The notes under the pieces were generated by a model. The model was not told the origin of the DNA. It worked only from the letters and a program-made list of their open reading frames with translations, and did not search any database. Position numbers and translations under genes: made by a program. A DNA stretch of 64,000 nt from Viscum album. Its lineage: Eukaryota > Streptophyta > Magnoliopsida > Santalales > Viscaceae. Shown here piece after piece: positions 1-12,375 of this stretch. The number at the start of each line of letters is the position of its first letter. Positions within the stretch are counted from its first letter, which is position 1. The stretch spans positions 597,208,818 to 597,272,817 of the forward strand of contig OY728158.1 in assembly GCA_963277665.1 (NCBI GenBank), given 5' to 3'.

Positions 1-120
1 GTACCCTTTTCCAACAGTTCTAGTAAACCGTTGGGAAAGGGTTTCCTATCCCTTCTTTACCAACGGTTTAAGGAAACCGTTGGTAAAGAATTGTGGGTAA
101 AAACCACATTTCCAGTAGTT
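1..120. mobile_element. Terminal end of a second CACTA-type transposon (rest lies left of the window)
   Basis: Read on the minus strand, the right boundary starts (A)ACTACTGGAAATGTGG, which fits a plant CACTA terminus (CACTACTGG...) with its first base changed. Just inside are inverted copies of CCAACGGTTT/AAACCGTTGG (about 14-84), the arrangement expected of CACTA subterminal repeats. These motifs differ from the GTCGGTTAT motifs of the CACTA element at 6.07 kb, so this is another family. Only the last 120 bases are in view, so neither coding capacity nor a target duplication can be checked. Confidence 0.6.
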
Positions 121-996
121 TGAGTTATTTTACATCTTTTATCGTCAAGATGATGAAATTTAAATGAGTTTCCATAGAACTACAACTTTACTTAAATTAA
201 TTTTTTTATCCATGTTTGTAATTAATTTACGCATCCTTTTCATTGATGGAGGGTTACCCCTTCGACTATATCAACTCACTTATGTGTGCTTACGAATTTC
301 CCCATGACTTGTTGAATGGTCATATGGACATACCACCTTATATTTGGTCTAGTATTGAAGACTAAATGAAACAAAAATATTGAATAAAATGGATGTGAGA
401 TGAAGGAAAGCATAATGTGACTTCAATGTAATTAGTGGATTATTCTATTTATTAAATAATATTTAAATGATTTATAAATCATCATTGGGCTTCTATTAAA
501 GAATCACCTAATGTTAATAAAATTATTATACTCCGACATGGAGTCCAATTTATTTTTGATACATGGTCACGATGTCTAATATACATTTCATAAATGGGAA
601 TTTAGTCCAATATACTTATGATAATCGAGCATGGAGTACCCAATATTTATGATTCATAGGCATGTAATAACTAATTGAATGTGAACTTTGGACATAAATT
701 CACTAATTGAATGTGATACACTGGCATGGATTCCAATATATTTGTGATGTACATGAAGACAATCCAAAATTTAGTGTGATAGTGGGGCATGGTATCCTGT
801 GAACTTAGGATACTAAAGTATGGAGATCCATACGATTCATGATATCAAGGTGAGACATCCATTATTCTCTCTATGAGACTCTTATGACTATCCCAAGATT
901 TATGAGTAACACATTGGGTCTTAGCTAGATTGAGTATCTATATATATGTTTGTATATGTGACTACATATTAAAACCAAATATATACATAAATACAG

Positions 997-1028
<32 letters not shown>

Positions 1029-1706
1029 GTATGTATTTATGTATGTATTCACATTTATAGAACGTGATCTGAGATATCCCAACATAGGCTAAAGAAAGTA
1101 GTTTCAACCAGGTGTCCTTTAGGAACTAGGGACGACTCATTGCATATTACATGGTTGATTTAGAGTACGGTTATAGATGTACAATGATCATTTTATATTC
1201 AGTGGGTAGATTATTCTATACAAAATTAGTGGTACCCTACATATTATATCTCAAACAAGGCTAGGGCCACCATTTGGTACCCAAAAAAATCTTATAGATG
1301 AAGGTAGGAGCAAAAGGAAGCATCAAACTTTTTATTCTAGATTACCATACTACAATGGAGTATGAGAGTATAGGACCAAAATTAATCTTTTGATAATATT
1401 GAAGACATATTTTCAGATTTTTCTCTTTTTATAGCATGTTTTAAATTCTATTATATTCATAGTCCCATGTCCCACCCCTTTCAATATAGCAAATTATATC
1501 ATCATCATTTTTATGTGGTATTAATTCTAACTCTACCTTTTAACAATATCTGAATGTTTATGCTTCCATAGTTAACTTATTATATTGTTTTTGGTGATTA
1601 ATATTATATGTTACCACTGTATTACACTCTTATTAGGATGGGATAGTCCTTAAAATGTAAATTCTAATACCCTCACTACTAGTTGTAATCCTCGCATATA
1701 TGTGGA
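121..1706. other. AT-rich non-coding stretch, no gene seen
   Basis: No ORF here has a recognisable domain, and the only small ORF comes from a CA/TA microsatellite. It lies between the CACTA end at 120 and the start of LTR element A, so it is part of the DNA into which A inserted. It could be the remnant of an older transposon, but I recognise no motif in it. Confidence 0.5.
996..1019. repeat. (AC)n microsatellite flanked by TA/TATG-rich repeats
   Basis: An uninterrupted dinucleotide AC run occupies this interval, with TATATATG/TATGTATG-type simple sequence on either side (about 940-1050). The small ORF that crosses it on the minus strand is low-complexity and not a gene. Confidence 0.9.
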
Positions 1707-1711
1707 GGCAC
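1707..1711. repeat. Putative target-site duplication left of element A (GGCAC)
   Basis: These five bases precede the A 5' LTR. The five bases after the 3' LTR (36653-36657) are GGTAT. The two differ at two positions, both C-to-T, which fits a 5-bp duplication decayed by deamination but is not proof. Confidence 0.4.
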
Positions 1712-2859
1712 TATAACACACTGAGATTTTGGAATTATTATTATTTTAATTTATTTATCTTTTTCAATATTATTTTTACATTTCACATGACACTCAAATT
1801 AGTTATATATATATATATATTAAAAAACTAATTCAAAAAAACCTTGGACACACAATACCAACTTTTCTTATGCTACACAAAATACAAACTTGGCTTACAC
1901 TACAAGCAACACTGACTTGGTGTATGATGCACGTGACACTGAGTTTCTACGAAACATATATTTTTATGGTTCTAACTATTTGAATAAGTTAATTATAACT
2001 TATAAGTTAATATTATAAAAAAATACGTTTCAAATATTGATGGTTTATATAAATATAACACATTGATAATGAAGATAATATTTTTGGTCAAGACCTTTTA
2101 TGTTAAAAATGTTTTTTTAAAAATGAATCGCTTTGAATAATAAATGTAATTTTAGACAAATTTAGAAATTTAATTGTGTAAAATAAAATTAAATTTTAAT
2201 AAAAAATTTATAAATTATCTCATGGTGATTTTTTTATTTTTTTGAGAAACTTTATTTTTTGATGAATAGTGAAAAATACTTTATTTTAGTTAAAAACATC
2301 ATTTTTGTATAATTAATTATTTCGGATAAATGATATTATAAATTTGTTTTAATATAAAATTGTATAAAGTTTACTTATAATAACCCAATTAAATTCATTA
2401 GAATCATTTGCACTTTCATACTAAATATTAAATCATAACAAACATCTAAATATTTTCCTACTTAAAAACCCCATTATTTTCTCTCATCTGTGAGATTATC
2501 ACTAATAATAATTTTTTGTATTAAATGAATCGAAGTTGAAAAATAAAATATGCACTATTGTATTCATTCTATGTTTTAGTTTCTAATAATACCATGTTAA
2601 ATTTTGACAAAAAATATTAGAAAAAATGATTAATATTTATCATAGTGGATAAGGCCAAATAAAGATTAATTAGGGACTACACCTTAAAATTAAAGGCCCA
2701 AATGACCTAGAAACATGTAAAAAATAGATTTTATGTCAATATTTAGGCCATAAAACGTAGATTATTGATTTTGGTTGGTTTTTTATAACTTTTGTTAAGT
2801 AATAACATGTGAACACCAAAATTACCTCGAAACATTCCATGTAAGTCCTTTTCCTTCTC

Positions 2860-2867
2860 TATAAAAG
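2860..2867 (+). promoter_or_regulatory. TATA box of element A 5' LTR
   Basis: TATAAAAG lies 1.15 kb into the LTR, in the same context (GTCCTTTT...TTCT before it, CACCA after) as the box in the 3' LTR at 32866 and similar to the box in element B. By analogy it would start transcription of the retroelement RNA. The element is decayed and activity is not implied. Confidence 0.6.
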
Positions 2868-3523
2868 GACACCACCTATAACCATTAATAAAACAACTAA
2901 ATGATATTATGTTAGGAAAATCCATTCCCAAAATTACTCCCAAAAATCTCCAATTTTACCTTGATTCCTCCCTTTGGTCAGAAACCCTCTCAAGGAAACC
3001 ATTTGGCACAAACCAAAAGGAGTTACCCGATTTAGAGCTAACAAAATCTTCCAAGACCATTTCCTTTATTTTAACTATCCACCACTAAATTATTATTTTT
3101 CCATTATGGAGTAAAAACAACTATATAATCTAAATAATAGGATATTTTCAAGAACAGGGTATGACCAACACATATACACAGCTCCATCTAATGGTTGTTG
3201 AACATACTGTTTCTTTGTATGGTGAACTACTGCCTAAAGAAACCCTGATTTTCCATTTCTCCTTTACCACCGATCATAGTTCCCATTTTGATAGAAAATA
3301 TAATTATATATGTAATATATTCTATTTATTAATTATTTATGGTTACTTAATCCTTTTTATCAGAAAAATTTTACCATCAATTTGGTGTTCATATAATAAT
3401 CTCGTTTGAGGATGTGTGGACTACCAACCCTTTAAAGAGATGTGATTTGTTCACACAACACATGAAATGTATTATGTATGAGTTTAGTGAAATTATATGA
3501 TATATTCATGCTACATGAATAAT

Positions 3524-3554
<31 letters not shown>

Positions 3555-4799
3555 TCCATTTACATACTTTCTTTCAATAAGATAATAAAAACAGAAACAA
3601 CCTTCATGCATATGAATGACTTTCCATCTCCATGAATGGTGAATTCCATTTAAAAATTCATTACGAAATAAAATATTATAATATAAATTTACTATATATA
3701 AATTATATTTATATCATTTTCTACATTCTAGAATCATGATATAATTATAAGGAACAACGCTATAACAAATTTAGACACATGAAAATAACAAAGTGAATGA
3801 TTGCACTAAGTGAAACTTTAACATGGGATCATTAACAAGAGGGTAATATAAGGTCACAGTCATACTATATATGGTATTATTTAAAAGAATATTATTCTAT
3901 AAAACATGTATAATAAACATATATTTATTATAAATAAAGCTTGTCTGAGTATAGAGAGATTAAAGAGACAAGGTAAGGGGGTTACATCTCATATTTAATT
4001 TCTGTGAGATACATGATATGTTTGCCACACTTTATTTTTTATTTGGTGTATGTAATTAACATGGTTGTATTATATGAAGTTTGTAAATAAATTTATGGTT
4101 ATTTAAATTCAAATCTTATGATTCATCATTAATGGGTTTTATGTTTCAAAAGTTTTCAAATTGGTAAAAATGTTCTTATATCAAATTTCCATCTTGGAGA
4201 GTCATGTTTTGTTATGCACCTAAACTCTTTTACGGGGTGAATATACTTCCATTTTACATGACATATCATGAATCTAAAAATTTTCATTATATTTTATTCT
4301 TAATATAATTAAATATATTTACATTTAGAGAATGATCCCAAGATTACAATTAATAAGAACTTATTAAGGCAATCTCATTGATTTTTGAGATTGTTTAGGT
4401 TTTTACTTCCTTTTATTAAGTCTTATTATCCATCTCTCAATAATATTCATTAGATTCCTCCTCTTATATTATTTCATGATATAATAATGTATTGGTACCA
4501 TTTTCAAATATTTGGTTCATAGCATAGTTATGAATGTGTTTTTAGGAAAGCCTAACTTTACCCTCTCTTCAGTAAGAAATCTATGTTTTATAAATAGACA
4601 TTTCCCAAACAGTATACCATTAACCTATAATATCTAAAATAAATTTTCACATTTTTTTACTTTACCAGTCTCATAAATGAATTTTTATTGTTTTTTTCTA
4701 AACAAGTCACTTTTATATCCTTTTTAATGTGCAAAAGAAATGTTCTTTTGGACTCGTACGACATGAATGCATTTACCTATTGTCATTTCTCTGAAGCTC

Positions 4800-5540
4800 C
4801 ATTTTCATTTTTAAAGGATAGTTTTTAGGAATTGTTTTTAAAAATTATTTCTCTTGAATTTTTGTCAATATTTTTTAATAATTATTTTACATGTTTTTAA
4901 GTAAATTTTTTTCCAAATCTTTCCAGGCCTTTTTTAATTGTTTTCAAAGTTTTTTAAAATAAATGGCTTTTAAAAAGTTTTCTTGTTTTAAAGGAAAAAT
5001 ATTTTCAAAATTTTATTCATGATTCATTTATATGTATTTAAAATATTTTCAATGAAATGTTTTTCAAAACTCATTCAAGATTATTTTATTGGTTTCTAGT
5101 GAAAATGATTTTCACAAAATTTTCAATATTTCTTTATATGTTTTTAAAATAAATTCAAATAAATGGTTTTCAAAACATGTTCAATATTATTTTATAAGTT
5201 TTCACGGAAAGTTATATTAAAAATATTTAAAATCATTATTTATATATTTTCAAAGTATTTTTAAAGAACATGTTTTCAAAACATTTTCAAGCTTTCTTTA
5301 ACAATTTTCATGTGTTTTCAACGTAAACTTTTTTTCAAATTTTTTGAATCTTATTTTAAATATTTTTCAATGAAAATTGTTTTTAAAATAAATTCATTTA
5401 TTCAGTATAAATTTTCATCATATTTTCTTTGAAAATGATTTTCAAATGGTTTTATGTATTGAAAACTATTTTTCAAACAAAAAAGTATATTTCCTCAAAA
5501 AATAATTTTAGAGTATATTTAAAAATTATTTTCCATCAAT
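4800..5540 (+). repeat. Degenerate TTTTCAAAA-rich quasi-tandem zone in A 5' LTR
   Basis: About 740 bases are built from loosely repeated phrases such as GTTTTCAAAACATTTTCAA followed by a T-rich spacer, at irregular intervals of roughly 50-60 bases. The same zone is in the other LTR at about 34800-35530. No ORF of note. Confidence 0.6.
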
Positions 5541-5938
5541 GATGACATATATTGTTGTCACTCATGCCTTTATATTAAATTATCTAAAGTTTAAATTCAT
5601 ATAAATTCAATGAATGAGTCATGATTAATTCCATGGTATTTATGAAACCCATTTCCCATTCATGGGTAATATGTTTATGAAACCTATTTCTATTTCACAG
5701 GTTATATGCTTTCAAAACCTGATTCTATTTATGGGTTATGTTTATGATAAAAATGATTATTTATCTGAAATCTTTCTTTATGTCTTGATATGATTACATT
5801 TTTATGAGACCCATTTCATTCTAGGGGTTATGATATGTTATTTATGATATTGTGACACATGTATTTATGATTTCATACGTGATGGGTGAGAACTATATCT
5901 CTATCCAATGTATTGGGTAATGATTTATATATCATAAG

Positions 5939-6066
5939 ATAATAAGGTTTGGAATGAGGGTTTACTCGATTAAGTAATATAGGGCTGGAATGAGGGTTTA
6001 ATTGGTTATGTAATACAGGTCTGTAAAGATGGTTTACATGGTTTAGTAATATAGGAATGGAATGAG
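5939..6066 (+). repeat. 41-bp-type tandem repeat in A 5' LTR, left part
   Basis: Three imperfect copies of a unit reading roughly GGAATGAGGGTTTACTCGGT followed by TCAGTAATACAGGGCT are seen here. More copies follow on the other side of the CACTA insertion (28588-28715) and in the 3' LTR (35936-36125). The unit also occurs about twice in element B. Small minus-strand ORFs over the repeats are by-products. Confidence 0.8.
6064..6066. repeat. 3-bp target-site duplication of the CACTA element, left (GAG)
   Basis: GAG precedes the CACTGG terminus and GAC (28588-28590) follows the other terminus. Removing the transposon and one copy restores GAATGAGGGTTTTAATAGG, an excellent match to the LTR tandem unit. 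This supports a 3-bp duplication with one later mutation. Confidence 0.75.
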
Positions 6067-6090
6067 CACTGGTGTAGAAAATGTTTTTAA
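6067..6090 (+). repeat. CACTA left terminal inverted repeat
   Basis: It begins CACTGGTGTAGAAAA and is matched by the reverse complement of 28564-28587, with differences at positions 5, 11 and 16. CACTA transposase cleaves at such CACTA/CACTG termini (family knowledge). Confidence 0.9.
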
Positions 6091-6720
6091 CATCACCATT
6101 TTTCACGTCGGTTATATATAACTGATGTGAAAATCTATGATATGCTGTTTTTTACGTCGGTTATAAAATAAACTACGTAATAAATACTAAGAGTAAATTT
6201 TTTACGTCGGTTATTTTCATAACCGACGTAAATAATTCTATGTGTTGGTTTTTTACGTCGGTTATAAATTAAACAATGTAAAAAACCAATGCACGACATT
6301 TTTTACGTCGGTTATAGAATAACCGAGGTAAAAGAAGGCGGCATCTGAAGCCTTTTTGATGTCGGTTATTTGATAACTGACGTAAAAACACAACCCAAAA
6401 TTTTTTTTACAACCGTTATATTATAACCGACATAAAAAAACCAACACACGGTAGTTTTTATGTCAGTTATAAAATAACCAATGTAAAAACTGTGGTTTCT
6501 GATGTGTTTTTTACGTCGGTTATAGAATAACAGATGTAAAAAACCAACACGTGGCTTTTTTTACATTGGTTATTTTATAACTGACATAAAAAATACAGTA
6601 TCAGATACATTTATAAGGTCGGTTATTATAATAACTGACATTATAAATGTAATAAAAATAGTTTATAATGTTTGTTATTAAATAACCGACATAATAACAC
6701 ATTTAAAAAATTTATCATGC
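6091..6720. repeat. Left subterminal repeat array of the CACTA element
   Basis: There are about ten back-to-back inverted units of the form TTTTTACGTCGGTTAT - short spacer - ATAACCGACGTAAAAA, with a TTATAATGTCGGTTAT variant at the inner edge. In En/Spm these arrays bind the TNPA-type protein that brings the ends together; that role is inferred from the family. Copies vary by C/T and G/A changes (ACGTCGG, ATGTCGG, ACATTGG). Confidence 0.9.
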
Positions 6721-7539
6721 CCCATGGATTGTCATTTCTGATTTTTCGATCGACAGACCTGTGACTTGTCTCTCTTTTGTGGAAAACCTAGAATTTACTC
6801 TTTGATCTCATTTCATTAAACTCATTCTTCCATCATCATTTATCATCTTTACTCTCCTCATATCTATCATCTCCACTCGCAACACTCAAGTGAGCTTCCC
6901 ACAATTTTATTTTGTTCATTTTTTCGGATAGTCAATATTTACGTTTTGTGATTTTTTTTGTTTAAACTAGGTAAGAGTATTCAATTTTGAACCCTCTTAC
7001 CTTGTTTTTCTGTCATCATCTTATTTATTATCACCAGATCTATTAGATCGACTCGCAATATTCTAGTATGCCTCACCTACTTCTATTTCGTTTGTTTTTG
7101 TTTCGTGGATGCCCTACATTTATGGTAATATTTGTTGTCATTGATAAATAATGATCTCATTCACCTATATTACTTCAAATTATATCTAAACCATTGTGAT
7201 ACACCCATTTCGTGTACCAGTGTGATTTTTTTTATAAGCATATATGGGTTTTCATGGTGGAATGTTTGTTTTGGATCCTTGGTTGTTTCTATTTTGGGTA
7301 TCACTTTTTGTTGTCCCATAGACTATTTACTTAGCTTATTTTCGTGGACTAATATATGTCTTCATATGCTATTGAAACCCGATTCATTGAACAATATAAA
7401 ATTTTAGACAAGTAGGAGATACAATTCATCGTTCTCATTTTGAATAATGGCATGACACCAAAACTAGTAGCTTGAGGTTAAAATTCCTAGATATGACAAA
7501 ACTAGTAGCTTGAGGTTAAAATCCCATGGTTCTGGCTGT
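6721..7539 (+). other. CACTA leader region: duplicated T/C-rich segment, no convincing ORF
   Basis: This lies between the subterminal repeats and the G-rich array. A segment with CATCATCTTTA..., CCACTCGCAACACTCAAGTG and TTTGTTCATTTTTTCG (about 6830-6935) recurs diverged at about 7012-7115, so it is an old tandem duplication. AGGTAAGAG/CTCTTACCT (6969-7002) can pair as a hairpin. Two copies of AAAACTAGTAGCTTGAGGTT (7460 and 7498) form a 38-bp tandem. It probably holds the transposase promoter and leader. I see no splice site I would commit to. Confidence 0.5.
7460..7523. repeat. 38-bp direct repeat, two copies
   Basis: AAAACTAGTAGCTTGAGGTT plus AAAAT occurs at 7460 and again at 7498, with a short variable spacer between. 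Confidence 0.85.
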
Positions 7540-8690
7540 TGTACAGAGGGTTGGGGCTGTCCATGAGGTCGGGGGTTGTCCAGAGGAATGAGGGCTGTCC
7601 AGGGTGTCGATGGTGGTGGGAGAGGGGGGGGGGGGGAGTCGAGGGGTTGTGTGTGGGGGGGGGGGGGGCTATCTAGAGGGTTTGGGGGGTTTTTCAGGGG
7701 GGGGGGGGTTTATTCAGAGGGTTGGGGTGTCCAGGGGGTGGGAGTGGGGGTGGTGTCTAGGAGGGTGGGGGTATCCAAGGGGGTGGGGGTGCTGTCTAGA
7801 GGGGTGGGGGGATGTCCATGGGTTGGGGGCTGTCCGGAGGGGTGGGGGGTTATCCAAGGTTGTGGTGGTGTCAAGGGGTGTCCAAGGGGTGAGGGTGGTG
7901 TCTAGATGGTTTGGAGGACTTTCTAGAGGGTTGGGGGTGTCCAAGGTGTCCATGGAGGTGGGGGGGAGAGTCAAGGGGGTGTGGGGGGGGGGGGTCCAAT
8001 GTGGTGGTGGTGTCTAGGGGGGTGTCCAAGGGGGTGGGGGTCTGTCCATAGGGTTTTGGGAGGTTGTATGAGGGGTGGATGTCCAGAGGGTTGGGGGGTG
8101 TCCAAGGGGGTAGGAGGTGGGTTGTGGTGTCTAGGGGGGTGGGGTGTCCAAGGGGTTGGGGGGGCTGTCTCCTGGGTGGGGGGTTTTCCAAGGGTGTGGT
8201 GGTGTCCAGGGGTGTCCAAGGGGGTGAAGTTGGTGTCCAGAGGGTCCTGGGGGGCTGTCTAGAGGGTTGGAGGGTCCAGGGTGTCCAGGGTGTCCATGGA
8301 GGTGGGGGGAGGGCATTCTAGGTGTGTGGGGGGGGGGAGGTCCAAGGGGGTGGGGGTGTCTAAGTGGGTGGGGGCTATCCAAGGGTGTGGGGGCCTTTCC
8401 ATAGGGTTTGGGGGTTGTCAGGGGGGTGTCCAGAGGGTTGGGGTAACCATGGTGTGTCTATGGAGGTAGAAGGTGGGTGGTGGTGTCCAGGAGGGGTGGG
8501 GGTGTCCAGGAGGGTGGGGGGCGGGTTGTCCAGGGGGTGGGGTGGTGTCTTGAGGGGTGGGGGTGTGGGCTTTCCATGGGTGTGGTGGTGTCCGGGGGGT
8601 GTCCAAGGGGGTGGGAGGTGGTGTCTAGGGGGTGGGGGGCTGTCCAAGGGGGTGGTGGTGTCCAGGGGGTGTCCAAGGGGGTTGGAAATA
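7540..8690. repeat. G-rich minisatellite array, left (inside the CACTA element)
   Basis: About 1.15 kb of degenerate tandem phrases such as GGGGTGTCCAAGGGGGTGGGG and GGTGGTGTCTAGGGGG, about 18-25 bases per phrase. There is extreme strand asymmetry: almost all G and T on the plus strand, with runs of 8-15 G. The many overlapping Gly/Val/Trp-rich and Pro/His-rich ORFs here are low-complexity artefacts. The plus strand has many G-tracts and could form quadruplexes. A matching array with the same phrase and strand lies near the other end of the transposon. Confidence 0.9.
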
Positions 8691-9222
8691 ACTGTAAGTT
8701 GGGATTGACTATTGCATCATGGGTTGTGATATTATGACATGATGATTGTATTGTTTCATGGATATTAGTGTTGAAATATGATTATATTGGATTATATATA
8801 TTATGACCAGTCGTCGACTATGAGAAAATTATGGGTTATGGGGGAGACCATGTTGTGGTTTTCAAATATGCATAGTAATCCTGACCCCATTATGTTGTGA
8901 TGATTGGCTTCACATTGTGATTTTATCCATCTGGGTTTTTATTTTAAATTTGATTTGATTCTCAGGTTTACTCCATTTTCTCCAATTTTCTATCAACCAT
9001 TGGAGGCCCCATGGTTTTCTTTGAATCCATGGAATTTAAAACAATTATATCTAACTATATTATATTTTTAAAATCATATTAAAGCATATTTTTTTAAATA
9101 TACATAGATTTGTTTTATATTTCAAACATTGTTTTACATTCAAATTATGATTTTTTTCATATAAAAATATTCTAGTCTTATCTTAAAAAGATGTAAAATT
9201 TTGATATTTCTTATAGGTAATA
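8691..9222. other. AT-rich spacer between G-rich array and transposase gene
   Basis: No ORF or repeat is recognised. TTCTTATAGGT just before the first coding similarity (about 9208) could be a 3' splice site of a leader intron, which CACTA transposase genes often have. That is inference. Confidence 0.4.
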
Positions 9223-12200
9223 ATGATTCGAAGATGGATTATGGAACTTTGAATGAGCAATGTATATGAGGATAGTGTTGATGCCTTTTTGGAATTTTCT
9301 AAACGAAATGTTCCAAGTAGTGACATTTTTTTCTGTTCATGCCTGAAATGTTTGAATATGAAGAAGTTGAAAAGTAGAGAGATAAAAGATCATCTGATTT
9401 GTCATGGTTTTAATCTAAGTTACAGCCCTTGTATTTGGCATGGTGAAACTGGACAGAATTTCACTGATGATGATTTACAAGATGGTGACTGCGATGGAAT
9501 TGAAGAAATGATTTGGGATATTGCAGCAGAACAAATTGATATATAAGCGACAGTTTTGTGTCTATATGGTGATGCAGAAAAACCATTATATCCCGCTTGT
9601 ACAGTTTTTATGGTTTTGTCGGCAGTGTTAATATTGATTAACCTGAAGTTGAAACATAGATGTAGTGACAATAGTTTTATAGAGCTGCTGAAATTGATGA
9701 AATACATTCCTCCAAAAGATAATGGTCTTCCAGATTCACATTATAAGTCCAAGAAAATATTATGCCTGATGGGATTGGGATACAAGAATATACTTGTCTG
9801 CCTGAATGACTGTATGATATATAGGAAGGAATATTAATTTCAGTCAGAGTGTCCTAAATTTGGGACATCACGGTATAAGGTGAATGAAAAATCACAGGTT
9901 TATGTAGAGATTACAAAGATCCCTACAAAGTTATTTTGGTATCTTCCTATAATTCATCATTTCAAACCATTATTTTCTAATTCACATGATGTAAAAAGGA
10001 TAAGATGGCATGTTGATGAGAGGTTATGTGATGGAAAAATATATCTTCCAGCTGATTGTTCACAATTGAAGAAAATTGATGAGCATTATCCTACATTTGG
10101 AAATGAAATTAGAAATCTCAGACTGGGGTTATGCACGTATGAAATGAATCCATACCGGACCCTCATTAGCACACATAGTTCATGGCCTGTTTTATTGGAA
10201 ATTTACAACCTCACTCCTGATGTTTGTATGAAGTGAAAATATGTCATGTTGAGTATAATTATCTCTTGTCTGAAGCAACCCGACAATGATATTGATGTTT
10301 TCTTGTCACCGTTGATTGATGATTTGAAACTTTTATGGGAGGATGGTATTAGGGAGTATGATTCTTATAAAATGGAATATTTTCAACTTCATTTAGTGCT
10401 TTTGTTCACTATAAATGACCTCCCAACAAATGGAAATTTGTATGGATATAGTGTTAAAGGGAATAAATCATGTACAATTTTCGAACAACAGACTTCATAT
10501 TGTCAATTGCATCATGGGAGGAAAACAATGTACATGTGTCATCGAAAGTTTTTTCTTATGGATCACTCTTATAGAAGACTAAAAAAGTAATTCAATGGCT
10601 CACAAAAATTTGATATTTCTCTAAAACCTTTATCCACAGATCTTTATTTTGAGAGGGGTGAAAAACCATGATGTGACATTGGGAAAGACACAAAAATTTC
10701 GTAATGATAGAAATATTTGGAAGAAAATGTCAATATTTTTTGAGCTACCATATTGGAGATATCATGAAGTTAAACATAATATTGATTTCATGCACGTGGA
10801 GAAGAATATCTATGATAGTTTGATTGGGACATTAGTGTATATTAAAGTAAAGACAAAATATGGGTTGAATGCAAGATTAGACTTATATCAGTCGGAATAC
10901 GTTTGGAGTTAGCTCCCAATCCTAATGGAAGACGAACATTTATTCCCCCATATTGTCATAAATTATCATAGAGGGAGAAAAGTATCATTTCTCAGTGTCT
11001 TCATGATATCAAAGTACCTCAAGGTTATTCTTCAAATGTAAATAAATTTGTCTCATTGAAGTACTTGAAGTTGATTGGTATGAAATCTCCTGATTATCAC
11101 GTAATGATGCAACAACTTATACTAGTTGCATTCCGTGGAATATTTCCCATCCGTGTTAGAAAGACTATAATGAAGTTGTTTTATTTTTTCAATTTAATTT
11201 GTAATAAGGTGATTTATGTGAATGCTTTAAAATTTTTGGAAAAGGATGAAATTTTTATACTTTGTCAATTGAAAATGTATTTTCCTACAACTTTTTTTGA
11301 TATAATGGTGAATTTAATGATTCATCTGGTTCGAGAAATAATTCTTTGTGGATCTGTATATCTTCGTTGGATGTATCCTTTTGAAAGGTATATGAAAATA
11401 TTGAATGGGTAGGTTAAGAATCCATATTGACCTGAGCCTCCATTATTGAAAAGTATATTTCTGAGGAGGTTGCAGTGTTTTGTACGAGCTACATGGTTGC
11501 GGCGCAACACATAGGTTTGCCTCCGTCATTCCATGAATGCGTTAATAATGAGGGAAAGAGGATTCATGTCTTGAAAGTGAAATCATTTTCAGCCAAATAT
11601 CTGAAGAATTTAGAATCAAACATCTTGAATAACATACCTAATGCTCAATCGTATATCACAATTCATATTAATGTTTTCAAAAAATGTCATCCAAAGAAGA
11701 ATGAAATGTGGATTTTGAATGAGCACAAAAAATTTGTTTAGGCATGGTATAAAAAAACATGCTTGGTAGATTAGATGTATCAGAGAAATTAAACTGGATA
11801 GTGGGTGGTCCATGTTTAAATGTGATAACATGGTCCGGTTATGACATTAATGGCTATATATTTCATACGAAAGATTAGGACAAAAGAAGTGCAGTTCAGA
11901 ATAGTGGTGTATTGGTGTTTGTAGAAGCAATGCATTTTTCGAGTGCTAAGGACAAAAACCCAATTTCTACATCAAGTGCATATTATGATGTGATTGAGGA
12001 CATATGGGAGGTAGATTAATTTAAAATTAAATTTTATGTTTTTAACTGTAAATGGTTTATCAGTAATAACAGTGTCATACACGATGAATTTGGATTGACA
12101 TATGTTAATCTAAATAGATGGGAAGACACATATGACTCTTTTATAATGGAAACACATGAAAAAAAAACTTTTCTATGTAGTAGATCAATCAGATATACAG

Positions 12201-12375
12201 TGGGATGTTGTTTTACAAGGGATAAAACAATATTTTGGTGAGGATGAACATGATGATGATGCTGATTTATGTGATATCCCTACTTCCATGGAAGGATTAA
12301 CATAAAATAATGATGAGCATGTGGAAGACATGGTTTGTGCCATAAGGAACGATCATGAAAAATGAATTTTGGGAA
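9223..12375 (+). pseudogene. TNP2-type CACTA transposase, inactivated
   Basis: Family: En/Spm (CACTA) TNP2-like transposases, which cut and rejoin the element ends in the nucleus. Domains follow the usual order in several frames. A transposase-associated domain (9223-9546) has CSCLKCLN, IKDHLICHGF and a closing WHGE. The transposase_21 core (9556-10912) has DDLQDG-type acidic text, RIRWHVDERLCDG, PGNDIDVFL-like PDNDIDVFLSPLIDDLKLLW, FELPYW and the HNIDFMHVEKN block. A DUF4218-like region (11041-11412) has MQQLILVAFRGI, MYFPTTFFDIMV and RWMYPFERYMK. A DUF4216-like region (about 11750-12200) has TWSGYDINGYIFHTK and DKNPIS...YYDVIEDIWE. The frame shifts or stops near 9252, 9546, 9838, 10236, 10590, 10912, 11412 and 11741, so no full protein is possible. 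Start ATG 9223 is chosen from the transposase-associated similarity, but a stop follows after nine codons. Confidence 0.9.

Larger units (their letters stand above)
1712..6066 (+). repeat. Element A 5' LTR, first part (up to the CACTA insertion)
   Basis: This is homologous, with gaps, to the left 4.4 kb of the LTR at 31720-36652. Shared landmarks are the start with GAGATTTT, the TATAAAAG box and following CACCA, the 'atgtgatttgttcacacaac' block (3439 and 33459), the ATTTTCAAAA-rich zone and the GGAATGAGGGTTTA tandem repeats. The LTR breaks off at 6066, where the CACTA terminus begins, and resumes after 28587. Confidence 0.85.

Noticed and set aside
5873..6106. 77-codon minus-strand ORF with repeated NPHSSPILLN-like text (also 35922-36158)
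   Set aside because: The repetition comes from the 41-bp tandem repeat in the element A LTRs; no homologue recognised.
7576..8737. Many overlapping ORFs of 60-137 codons, Gly/Val/Trp-rich on plus and Pro/His/Thr-rich on minus
   Set aside because: They are read-through of a G-rich minisatellite in which few stop codons can occur; all frames on both strands are open and no domain is present.
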